A stretch of 10,757 bases of DNA. Origin: Thermoleophilia bacterium (lineage in GTDB: Bacteria; Actinomycetota; Thermoleophilia; Gaiellales; JAICJC01). Under the pieces are notes generated by a model, which was given only the letters and a program-made list of their open reading frames with translations, was not told the DNA's origin and did no database searches. Location: NCBI GenBank assembly GCA_025928435.1, contig JAICJM010000132.1, forward strand, positions 1 to 10,757, written 5' to 3'. A program made the position numbers and the translations under genes. Below, piece after piece: positions 1 through 8,121 of the stretch (positions within the stretch are counted from its first letter, which is position 1; every line of letters starts with the position of its first letter).

Positions 1-1
1 C

Positions 2-214
2 ATGGCCATGGCCGGCCGGGTGGACGACGCCCGCGCGCTCTTCGAGCGCCTGCTCGCCCTGCGCAACGACCTGGGCCTGATCGCCGAGGAGTACGACGTC
101 CCCACGCGCCGCCTGGTCGGCAACTTCCCGCAGGCGTTCACCCACCTCGCGCTCATCTCGACCGCGCTCCTCCTGAGCGGGGCGGCCGGCCCCGGCGCGC
201 CGACTCCGGCATAG
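2..214 (+). CDS. GH15 glucoamylase/trehalase-like enzyme, C-terminal fragment
   Basis: This is the last 70 codons of a gene whose start lies left of the window. The fragment ends in the pattern typical of bacterial family GH15 proteins: an 'ARALFERLLALRNDLGLIAE' helix, then 'EYD', and the very characteristic 'GNFPQAFTHLALI' near the C terminus, in the last helices of the (alpha/alpha)6 barrel. GH15 members are inverting hydrolases acting on starch or glycogen ends, dextran or trehalose, and many actinobacterial ones are cytoplasmic. The catalytic glutamates lie outside the window, so substrate cannot be judged. The ATG at position 2 is internal rather than the true start. The stop is only 6 bp from the end of the convergent GH13 gene. 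The next genes are GH13 enzymes, which supports a role in alpha-glucan or trehalose metabolism. Confidence 0.85.
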   Translation: MAMAGRVDDARALFERLLALRNDLGLIAEEYDVPTRRLVGNFPQAFTHLALISTALLLSGAAGPGAPTPA

Positions 215-220
215 CCTCGG

Positions 221-1907
<1,687 letters not shown>

Positions 1908-1909
<2 letters not shown>

Positions 1910-3464
1910 GGCGGCGAGCCGGACACCCGGGCATGGATCGCCGCCCTGGTGGCAGGGTGCGGTGGTGTACGAGATCTATCCGCGGTCGTTCCTGGACACG
2001 ACCGGCGACGGGATCGGCGACCTCCCCGGCATCGCGGCCCGGCTCGAGTATCTGCGCTGGCTGGGCGTCGACGCCGTGTGGGTCTCGCCGTTCTTCCGCT
2101 CCCCCATGGCGGACTTCGGATACGACATCTCCGACTACTGCGACGTCGATCCGGTGTTCGGAACCCTGGGAGACGCGGATCGCGTGGTCGCCGAGGCCCA
2201 TGACGCCGGGATCCGCGTGCTCCTCGACTGGGTACCGAACCACACATCGGATCAGCACCCCTGGTTCGTGGAGTCGCGCTCCTCGCGCAGCTCGCCGAAG
2301 CGCGCGTGGTACTACTGGCGCGATGCACCCGGCGGGGCGTTTCCGAACAATTGGCGGGCGGCGTTCGGAGGGCCGGCGTGGACGTACGACGAGCCGACCC
2401 GGCAGTGGTACCTGCACCTGTTTCTGCCCCAGCAGCCGGATCTGAACTGGGGGAACCGGGAGGTCGTCGACGCCATGCACGGCGTGCTTCGATTCTGGCT
2501 CGACCGGAAGGTGGACGGGTTCCGGATCGACGTGGTCCACCTGATCGGCAAGGACCCGGCACTACCGGACCAGCCGGTCGAGCTCGGCCCGGTCGACCGG
2601 GTCGGTATCCACGACGACCCACGCACCCATCCGCTGCTCCGGGAGATCCGCCGCCTGGTCAATTCGTATCCCGGAGATCGGGTGATCGTCGGGGAGGTGA
2701 ACCTGCATTCGACCGCGGCGATCCGGTCCTACTATGGCGCGGGCGACGAGCTCCACATGGCGTTCAACTTCCTCCCGCTCACCACTCCGTGGACGGCCGC
2801 CGACTGGCGCGAGGTGATCGCGACGGTCGAGCATGATCTCGGGCGCGACGCATGGCCGACCTGGGTGCTCTCCAATCACGACTCCAGCCGCCATCGCACG
2901 CGGCTGGGCGGCTCCGAGGCGGTGAGCCGCGCCGCCGCTGTGCTCCTGCTCACGCTCCGCGGGACGCCGTTCCTCTTCCAGGGCGAGGAGCTGGGCCTCG
3001 AGGACGCCGTCGTCCCGCCGGAACGGCGCGTCGATCCGGCCGGCCGCGACGGCTGCCGGGCTCCGATTCCCTGGACGGAGGCGGCGGCCCACGGCTGGGC
3101 GACGGCTGACACCTGGCTGCCGTGGCCTCCGCACAGCGACGTGCGGAACGCCGAGCACGAGCGCAGCGACCCCCGGTCGATCCTCCATCTGTATCGCCGG
3201 CTCCTCGCGGTTCGCCGTGCTTCGCCCGCCCTGCAACACGGGGACATCACCCTTCTCGACGCGCCGGACGACGTCCTGGCGTACAGGCGCTCGGCGCGCG
3301 GCGACGAACGCATCGTGCTGGTGAACTTCGGCCATGCCCGGGTGGACGTCCCTGTTCACGGCGGCTGGGACCTCGTCGCAACAAGCGATCCCGCCGTCCA
3401 GCGGTGGACCGGTGCGGTTGCGGCGAGCGGCGCCGTGATCCTCCAGCCGGGCGCGGCCGATTAG
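1908..3464 (+). CDS. GH13 alpha-glucosidase
   Basis: This 518-residue cytoplasmic protein (no signal peptide) matches the actinobacterial alpha-glucosidase/oligo-1,6-glucosidase group of GH13, which releases glucose from the non-reducing ends of maltose or isomaltose-type oligosaccharides. The core starts at 'WWQGAVVYEIYPRSF' (14-28). It continues with 'TTGDGIGDLPGI' (31-42), 'GYDISDY' (71-77), 'NHTSDQHPWF' (111-120), nucleophile Asp208 in 'GFRIDVV', acid/base Glu263 in 'VIVGEVN', and Asp325 in 'WVLSNHDSSRH'. 'FLFQGEELGLED' and 'GRDGCRAPIPW' (399-409) are typical of the group. A short C-terminal beta domain follows. The ATG at 1908 gives the shortest sensible N terminus but has no Shine-Dalgarno and overlaps the ATG of the divergent GH13 gene. 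Placement in subfamily GH13_30 or GH13_23 is my judgement from motifs. It probably works with the neighbouring TreS-like and GH15 enzymes. Confidence 0.9.
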
Positions 3465-3474
3465 CTCAGCCTGT

Positions 3475-3498
3475 CCGCGCGGCGCGCCAGGCGCGCGG
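3475..3498. terminator. GC-rich hairpin after the alpha-glucosidase gene
   Basis: A 7-bp inverted repeat (3475-3481 with 3492-3498, 10-nt loop) begins 10 bp after the stop codon. An alternative inner stem of 6 bp (3482-3487 with 3491-3496) uses the same bases. No T-run follows, so if it ends transcription it is of the U-poor type common in high-GC actinobacteria. Chance pairing in such a GC-rich stretch is possible. Confidence 0.4.
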
Positions 3499-3499
3499 C

Positions 3500-3529
3500 T
3501 TGTGTCAATTGGCGCGGCTCTGATAGCGT
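3500..3529 (+). promoter_or_regulatory. Candidate promoter of the beta-propeller gene
   Basis: TTGTGT (3500-3505) and TAGCGT (3524-3529) are separated by 18 bp. The second fits the TANNNT -10 consensus, and the region is visibly less GC-rich than its surroundings. Transcription would start near 3536, giving a leader of about 33 nt that contains the GGAGG at 3556-3560. Confidence 0.5.
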
Positions 3530-3568
3530 GGCCCGGCCTGGGGGAAGCAGCGATCGGAGGTCCCCAAC

Positions 3569-4993
3569 GTGCGTCGCTCGGTCTCGATCCTCGCGCTCGT
3601 GATCGCCGCGGGCGTCCCTTCGCCGGCGTTCGCCGCGACGACCGACTGGCCGCAATACCTGCATGGGCCGCAGCACGCCTCCGTGAGCGCCGCGAACGCG
3701 TTCACGACCGGGAATGCGTCGTCCGTGCGACGGGTGTGGCATTTCACCCCGGGCGCGGTGGGCGGCAAGCCCGCTCCCAAGCTCGACGCGAGCCCGACCG
3801 TGGTGGGCGCGCGCCTGTACATCGGTTCCGAGACCGGCGTCTTCTACGCCCTGAAGGCGGCGACCGGCGCGGTGGCGTGGAAGCGCCGGCTCGACGTCGA
3901 GACCGGCTCGACCTGCCCGTCGGACGGGATCTCCGCGACCGCGGCCGTCCTCCCGGACCCGACCTCCGGCAAGCTGACGGTGTACGCGGCGGGTGCCCGC
4001 GATCTCTACGCCCTCAACGCCGCGAACGGCGCCGTCATCTGGAAGACGATGATCGGCCCGCCCGACGCGCCGACGGTGAACGGGTCGTACAACTGGTCGT
4101 CGCCCACCGTCGTCGGGGGGCACGTCTACATGGGCCTTGCGTCCCGCTGCGACAACCCGCTCGTCCAGGGCGGCGTCGTGGAGCTCGACCAGCACACCGG
4201 TGCGGTGCTGCACACGTGGCACAGCGTCCCCGACGGCTCGATCGGGGGGAGCGTGTGGTCGAGCGTCGCCGCAACGGCGAACGGCCGCGACGTGTGGGCG
4301 TCCACCGGGAACGAGTGCGATCCGACCATCGACACCTGTCCCGGCGGAGACCAGATCGGGGATTCCAACTCGATCGTGCATCTCTCCGGGAGCCTGAATC
4401 GGCTCGAGGCGTGGCAGGCTGCCGGCACGCTGGGCGGCGGTCAGGACTCCGACTTCGGCTCGTCGCCCACCCTCTTCGGCGCCGGAGCGCCACCGCCCGA
4501 CGTCGGTGCGTGCAACAAGAACGGCAACTACTACGCGCTCGCCGCGAACCCCCTGAGCGCGCCGATCTGGACGGACCCGCTCGGCGCGGTGGCCGGCGGC
4601 CTGAGCATCTGCATCGCCTCGGCCGTCTGGAAGGGCCAGACGGGCGCGCTCTACGTCGCCGCGAACGCCGCCACCATCAGCGGCACTCGGTACGGCGGCT
4701 CCGTCCGGCAGGTCAACCCCGGAACCGGCGCGTACATCTGGCAACGGGGGCTCCCGTGCGCCGTGCTCGGCACGCCCTCGCTCGACGCCGGAGGCGTCCT
4801 CGCCGTCGGCACGTACACCGGCTGCATCCCCGCCACCGCCACGCCCGGCGCGTACCTCCTCGACGCCGCCACCGGTGCCGTGCTCGCCGCGCTGCCCGTC
4901 AACAACGCCAGGGTGTTCGCGCAACCGGTCTTCGCCGGCCCCAGGCTCTACGTCGCGACGGAGACGGGCGGCCTGTACGCGTTCGGGGCGTAG
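3569..4993 (+). CDS. Secreted PQQ-like beta-propeller protein
   Basis: This protein has 474 residues. The GTG start is supported by CGGAGG at 3555-3560, 8 nt upstream. A Sec signal peptide is clear: 'MRR', a hydrophobic stretch 5-15, and an 'AFA' cleavage site at 20-22. The mature part begins 'TTDWPQYLHGPQHAS', the usual opening of PQQ-like quinoprotein propellers. It then shows about seven degenerate blades, e.g. 75-105 (SPTVVG, YALKAATGAVAW), 137-160 (LYALNAANGAVIWK), 178-217, 298-335, 378-403 and 428-474. The 'GGGQDSDFGSSPTLF' stretch (289-303) resembles polyvinyl-alcohol-dehydrogenase-like quinoproteins. Eight cysteines, an even number, fit disulfides outside the cell. No c-type haem CxxCH motif is present. 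It could be a PQQ-dependent dehydrogenase or simply a structural or binding propeller; cofactor binding cannot be judged by eye. Confidence 0.85.
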   Translation: MRRSVSILALVIAAGVPSPAFAATTDWPQYLHGPQHASVSAANAFTTGNASSVRRVWHFTPGAVGGKPAPKLDASPTVVGARLYIGSETGVFYALKAATGAVAWKRRLDVETGSTCPSDGISATAAVLPDPTSGKLTVYAAGARDLYALNAANGAVIWKTMIGPPDAPTVNGSYNWSSPTVVGGHVYMGLASRCDNPLVQGGVVELDQHTGAVLHTWHSVPDGSIGGSVWSSVAATANGRDVWASTGNECDPTIDTCPGGDQIGDSNSIVHLSGSLNRLEAWQAAGTLGGGQDSDFGSSPTLFGAGAPPPDVGACNKNGNYYALAANPLSAPIWTDPLGAVAGGLSICIASAVWKGQTGALYVAANAATISGTRYGGSVRQVNPGTGAYIWQRGLPCAVLGTPSLDAGGVLAVGTYTGCIPATATPGAYLLDAATGAVLAALPVNNARVFAQPVFAGPRLYVATETGGLYAFGA

Positions 4994-5133
4994 ATGGCTG
5001 TCTCGAGGGCCTGACGAGTCGCGCGCGGCGCGGCGCGAGGCCCGACCGGTACGCGGCAGTTGGCGTCGTTTGCATGTGTCATTTGCAGTTTCCCGACACT
5101 CTCGCCACCCGTCGTCGCGGGTCGGCGGTGGAG

Positions 5134-5147
5134 TAGGATCGCGATCG
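5134..5147 (+). promoter_or_regulatory. Start-site signal of the GH26-like gene (SD or leaderless -10)
   Basis: The only signal before the ATG at 5148 is TAGGAT at 5134-5139. Its AGGA core (5135-5138) is 9 nt from the ATG and would serve as a Shine-Dalgarno. The same hexamer fits a TANNNT -10 box 8 nt from the ATG, which would make the transcript leaderless. The bases 5137-5146 also form a perfect 10-bp palindrome (GATCGCGATC). No convincing -35 lies 17-18 bp upstream. Confidence 0.4.
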
Positions 5148-6296
5148 ATGTCACAAATACTCGGACCCCCTGGGGCCCTCACCCGCCGTGCGCTTGCGGA
5201 GTACGCCGCCGCCGGCGCGCTCGCCCTCGGGCTGGGGCTGCGGGAGCCGCGCCGGGCCCTCGCCGCCGCTCCCGCCCGCGACCCGGCCATCATCGGCGGC
5301 TGGGGCGGCCTGCAGATCCCGGCCACCGGGGCCTACTTCGGGGCCGATGACACGACCCGCGGCTTCGCGACCGCGAACGGGATCGAGACCCAGCTCGGTC
5401 GGCGGATGGGCTTTCGCAACCGGCGCTACGGATGGCTCGCGAGGTGCCCGAGCGCCGCTGCGACCGCCGACTCGAAGCTGAGTGCGCCGGGCGTCATCCC
5501 CATGACGTCGTTCGGCTCGCCGGGCACGTTCCCCGTGAAGTCCACGGGTTGGGCGGGCAAGGGCGACCTGACCACGACCTCCTACGGGAAGGGGATCGAC
5601 CGCATCGCGAACGGTGAGTTCGACTCGTACTGGCGGTCGGTCGCGCTTGGGCTGAAGGCGCTGCGGGTGCCGGTGATCTTCCGGCTGTGGCAGGAGCCGA
5701 ACGGCCCGCACAACCCCTACTACGGCGCGTGGCAGGGCGGTCTCGGGACGGGCGGCGAGGCGGCCTTCGCCGCCGCATGGAGACACATCTGGACCGTGTT
5801 CAACGCCGAGGGCGCCACGCTGGCCGCGGGCGGCAACTGCATCTGGGTGTTCTGCGCCCAGCAGACGACCGGGCCGTCGAAGACCGGCGGCCCGTGGCAG
5901 CCGTACTGGCCGGGGGACGACGTCGTCGACTGGAGCGGGATGGATCTCTACCGCGAGACGTTCCCGTTCGAGGCGGTGAACCCGCCGGTCTACGGCAGCT
6001 TCTATCAGTGGGCGGTCGACCGCCGCAAGCCGTTCATGATCTGCGAGAGCGGGTTTCAGCAGGGGAAGGTCGTGACCGACTCGTCGGGCCGGTACGACAA
6101 GGACGGCTCCGTCACCGGCAACAGCCTGATCACCGCCACCCGCACGGCGGTCCAGCAGTATCCGCAGTGCGTGGCCTATGGCATCTGGAACAACGGCCGC
6201 GGGAATCTGGCCGACTTCGTCGATACGAGCAACGCCTCGCTGACGCAGTACCGCGCGTTCGCGAGAGACCCCTGGTTCGCCCTCACGCGCTCCTGA
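5148..6296 (+). CDS. Tat-exported GH26-like glycoside hydrolase (clan GH-A)
   Basis: This protein has 382 residues from the ATG at 5148. I chose this start because it gives a compact twin-arginine signal: 'LTRRALAEY' (11-19), a hydrophobic stretch 20-31 and an Ala-rich cleavage region near 39-43. The reading frame is open further upstream, but that part is not protein-like. The mature region has hallmarks of GH26 mannanase-type barrels. 'VPVIFRLWQEPNG' (174-186) puts the presumed acid/base Glu183 after strand beta4. 'YWPGDDVVDWSGMDLY' (253-268) matches the family's 'PGDxYVDWxGxDxY' block. 'KPFMICESGF' (294-303) gives the presumed nucleophile Glu300. The likely role is hydrolysis of a mannan or other beta-linked polysaccharide outside the cell. 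Residue 182 is Gln where GH26 normally has His, so the exact family is uncertain. The gene ends inside the 3' end of the convergent kinase gene (14-bp overlap). Confidence 0.75.
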   Translation: MSQILGPPGALTRRALAEYAAAGALALGLGLREPRRALAAAPARDPAIIGGWGGLQIPATGAYFGADDTTRGFATANGIETQLGRRMGFRNRRYGWLARCPSAAATADSKLSAPGVIPMTSFGSPGTFPVKSTGWAGKGDLTTTSYGKGIDRIANGEFDSYWRSVALGLKALRVPVIFRLWQEPNGPHNPYYGAWQGGLGTGGEAAFAAAWRHIWTVFNAEGATLAAGGNCIWVFCAQQTTGPSKTGGPWQPYWPGDDVVDWSGMDLYRETFPFEAVNPPVYGSFYQWAVDRRKPFMICESGFQQGKVVTDSSGRYDKDGSVTGNSLITATRTAVQQYPQCVAYGIWNNGRGNLADFVDTSNASLTQYRAFARDPWFALTRS

Positions 6297-7371
6297 GCGT
6301 GGGCCGCGGCGCGGCGGGGAGCATCACCGTGGCGCGGAGCCCGCCGGCGGCCCGGGGGGTGAGGGTGAGGGTCCCGTCGTGCGCCTCGCTGATGCTCTTG
6401 ACGATGGCGAGGCCGAGCCCGACCCCTGCGTGGTCGGTGCGTATCCGCTCGCTGCCGCGGTGAAACGGCTCGGCCAGCGTGGAGACCAGCTGCGGGGTGA
6501 GCCTGTCGCCGGTGTTCTCGACGGTGAGCTCGACGCTCCTGGGGTGGGCCCTGCTCGCGATCCACACGGTGCCCCGTTCGGGCAGGTTGTGGACGATCGC
6601 GTTGTGGACGAGGTTCGTCGCCATCTGCAGCAGGAGCGCATGCGAGCCGCTCGTGGGCGTCATCTCGCCCGAGGTCTCGATGGTGAGGCCGCGCTTCTCC
6701 GCGAGGAGGAGGAGCGTCTCGGTGGCCTCCTCGGTGATGAGCGACAGGTCGACGTATTGCGCGGTGAAGGAGCGCTGGTCGGCGCGGCTGAGCACGAGCA
6801 GGGCCTCGGTGAGGTCGATCGCTCGGGTATTGACGGCCTGGAGGCGGTCGACGAGCTCGCCGGTTTCGCCGTTCCCGTCGGTGCGGGCCACGTCGAGGAG
6901 CGACCGCGTGATCGCCAGCGGCGTGCGCAGCTCGTGGGAGGCGTTCGCCGCGAACCGCTGCTGTTCGGCGACGTGCGCCTCGAGCCGCGCCAGCATGGCG
7001 TCGAAGCTGTCGGCCAGCTCGCGGAACTCGTCCTGCCGTCCTTCCAGCTCGATCCGGTGGGACAGCGATCCGTCCGCGGCCACGCGCGTGGCGTCGGTGA
7101 TACGGGTCAGCGGCGCGAGCATGCGGCCGGCGAGAAGCCACCCTCCCACGAGGCCGAACACCAGCAGGAACCCCATCACGGCGGCCGCGATCGGGGCGAA
7201 ATCGCGCATGAGGTCGGCGTGGCTGCGCACCATGAAGACGACGCCGGGGTGCACGCCACGCGAGAGGGAGAAGTATCCGGCCGCGAGCAGCACGGCCCCC
7301 GCCAGCATGAGGAAGCCGGCGTAGCTGAGGGTGAGCTTCAGCCGGACACTCAAGCCGGGGGCCCTATCCAC
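6283..7371 (-). CDS. Two-component sensor histidine kinase
   Basis: This 362-residue inner-membrane kinase has TM1 at about 11-35, a short extracytoplasmic loop (36-58), TM2 at 59-81, and a HAMP linker at about 82-134. The HisKA segment carries the phospho-accepting His146 in 'NASHELRTPLAITRSLLDVA'. In the HATPase domain, the N box is 'MATNLVHNAIVHN' (250-262), G1 is 'ENTGD' (285-289), the F box is 'EPFHRGSER' (301-309) and G2 is 'GVGLGLAIVKS' (316-326). The layout and the HisKA wording resemble the actinobacterial CutS-like group. The GTG start at 7371 overlaps the TAG stop of the regulator gene by 8 bp (7364-7371), so translation is probably coupled. A GAGG lies 9 nt upstream of the GTG. 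The sensing loop is only about 23 residues, so the signal may be sensed within or at the membrane. The partner is the adjacent response regulator. Confidence 0.93.
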   Translation of the reverse strand: MDRAPGLSVRLKLTLSYAGFLMLAGAVLLAAGYFSLSRGVHPGVVFMVRSHADLMRDFAPIAAAVMGFLLVFGLVGGWLLAGRMLAPLTRITDATRVAADGSLSHRIELEGRQDEFRELADSFDAMLARLEAHVAEQQRFAANASHELRTPLAITRSLLDVARTDGNGETGELVDRLQAVNTRAIDLTEALLVLSRADQRSFTAQYVDLSLITEEATETLLLLAEKRGLTIETSGEMTPTSGSHALLLQMATNLVHNAIVHNLPERGTVWIASRAHPRSVELTVENTGDRLTPQLVSTLAEPFHRGSERIRTDHAGVGLGLAIVKSISEAHDGTLTLTPRAAGGLRATVMLPAAPRPTLRSA

Positions 7372-8035
7372 GGCCCTCCGCCTCGATGCGGTACCCGGCC
7401 CCGGGCACGGTGCCGATGATCCCGGGCTCGCCGAGCCGTTTGCGCAGCGCCGAGACGGTGATCCGCACGGCGTTGGTGAACGGATCCGCGTTCTCGTCCC
7501 ACGCCCGCGCCAGGAGCTCCTCGGCGCTGATGACGCCGCCTTCGGCTGCGACCAGGACCTCGAGCACGGCGAACTGCTTGCGGGTCAGCGCGACGAAGCG
7601 GCCGTCGCGGTAGACCTCGCGGCGGAACGGATCGAGCCGCAGGCCTGCGATCTCGAGCACGGGCGGCCTGTTCTGTGCCCGCCTGCGGTCGAGCGCCCGG
7701 AGGCGGAGCACGAGCTCCCGGAGGTGAAACGGCTTTGTGAGGTAGTCGTCCGCGCCGAGCTCGAACCCGGTGGCCTTGTCGTCGAGTCGGTCGGCAGCGG
7801 TGAGCATGAGGATGGGCATGCCGCTCTCGGAGGCGACGATGCGTCTGGCGATCTCGTCGCCGCTGGGCCCGGGGATGTCCCGGTCGAGGACGGCGATGTC
7901 GTAGGTGTGGATGCCGAGCAGCTGCAGAGCGGCGTCGCCGTCGCCTGCGATGTCGGCCGCGATCGCCTCGAGGCGTAGCCCGTCGCGGATGGCCTCCGCC
8001 ATGTAGAGCTCGTCCTCGACGACCAGCACCCGCAC
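7364..8035 (-). CDS. OmpR/PhoB-type response regulator
   Basis: This protein has 223 residues. Receiver domain 1-115: acidic pocket Glu7/Asp8 in 'VLVVEDE', phospho-acceptor Asp51 in 'IAVLDRDIPG', Thr79 in 'PILMLTA', and Lys101 in 'DDYLTKPF'. A winged-helix DNA-binding domain spans about 126-220, with recognition-helix region 'DPFTNAVRITVSALRKRLG' and ending 'IIGTVPGAGYRIE'. The 'DRDIPGPSGDEIARRI' wording is typical of CutR-like actinobacterial regulators. I place the start at the GTG at 8035 because it begins directly with the first beta strand and gives the family's usual length. The frame is open further upstream (to 8143), but no homologous-looking residues lie there. There is no Shine-Dalgarno. 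TATCAT (- strand, 8047-8042) lies 6 nt before the GTG, suggesting leaderless translation. The gene is first in an operon with the sensor kinase and divergent from a D-Ala-D-Ala carboxypeptidase gene. Confidence 0.93.
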   Translation of the reverse strand: MRVLVVEDELYMAEAIRDGLRLEAIAADIAGDGDAALQLLGIHTYDIAVLDRDIPGPSGDEIARRIVASESGMPILMLTAADRLDDKATGFELGADDYLTKPFHLRELVLRLRALDRRRAQNRPPVLEIAGLRLDPFRREVYRDGRFVALTRKQFAVLEVLVAAEGGVISAEELLARAWDENADPFTNAVRITVSALRKRLGEPGIIGTVPGAGYRIEAEGRG

Positions 8036-8041
8036 CGTCCC

Positions 8042-8047
8042 ATGATA
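8042..8047 (-). promoter_or_regulatory. -10 box for a leaderless regulator transcript
   Basis: On the - strand TATCAT fits TANNNT and ends 6 nt before the response-regulator GTG, so transcription would start at or next to the start codon. No good -35 is seen at 17-18 bp. That region is instead occupied by an inverted repeat. Confidence 0.5.
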
Positions 8048-8050
8048 CGA

Positions 8051-8069
8051 GCCGGCGCATTTCGCCGGC
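8051..8069. promoter_or_regulatory. Perfect inverted repeat, operator candidate
   Basis: GCCGGCG (8051-8057) and CGCCGGC (8063-8069) form a perfect 7-bp inverted repeat around a 5-nt CATTT centre. It starts 4 bp upstream of the regulator's -10-like box, on the regulator side of the divergent gap shared with the carboxypeptidase gene. The position suits an operator for the regulator itself or another dimeric factor. OmpR-family proteins usually bind direct repeats, so a different factor, or a simple RNA hairpin on a longer transcript, is possible. Confidence 0.45.
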
Positions 8070-8121
8070 ATATCGAAAACCCGAGACGTGCCGGCAACAC
8101 GGGCCTGCCTTGAATCGAGGC

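Noticed and set aside
5007..5043. GGGCCT/AGGCCC stem after the propeller gene
   Set aside because: The arms are only 6 bp with a 25-nt GC-rich loop, too weak to call a terminator.
3502..5136. 544-residue open frame on the + strand overlapping the propeller gene
   Set aside because: It is an alternative frame of the same DNA, with extreme Arg content and no recognisable fold. The propeller frame has a signal peptide, a ribosome binding site and repeats.
4875..5147. Upstream extension of the GH26-like frame by 91 codons
   Set aside because: The added residues are low-complexity and overlap the end of the propeller gene. The ATG at 5148 leads straight into a Tat signal peptide.
3461..5326. 621-residue open frame on the - strand
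   Set aside because: It lies antisense to the beta-propeller gene. Its composition is Arg/Gly/Ala-rich without domain motifs, as expected for a GC-rich shadow frame.
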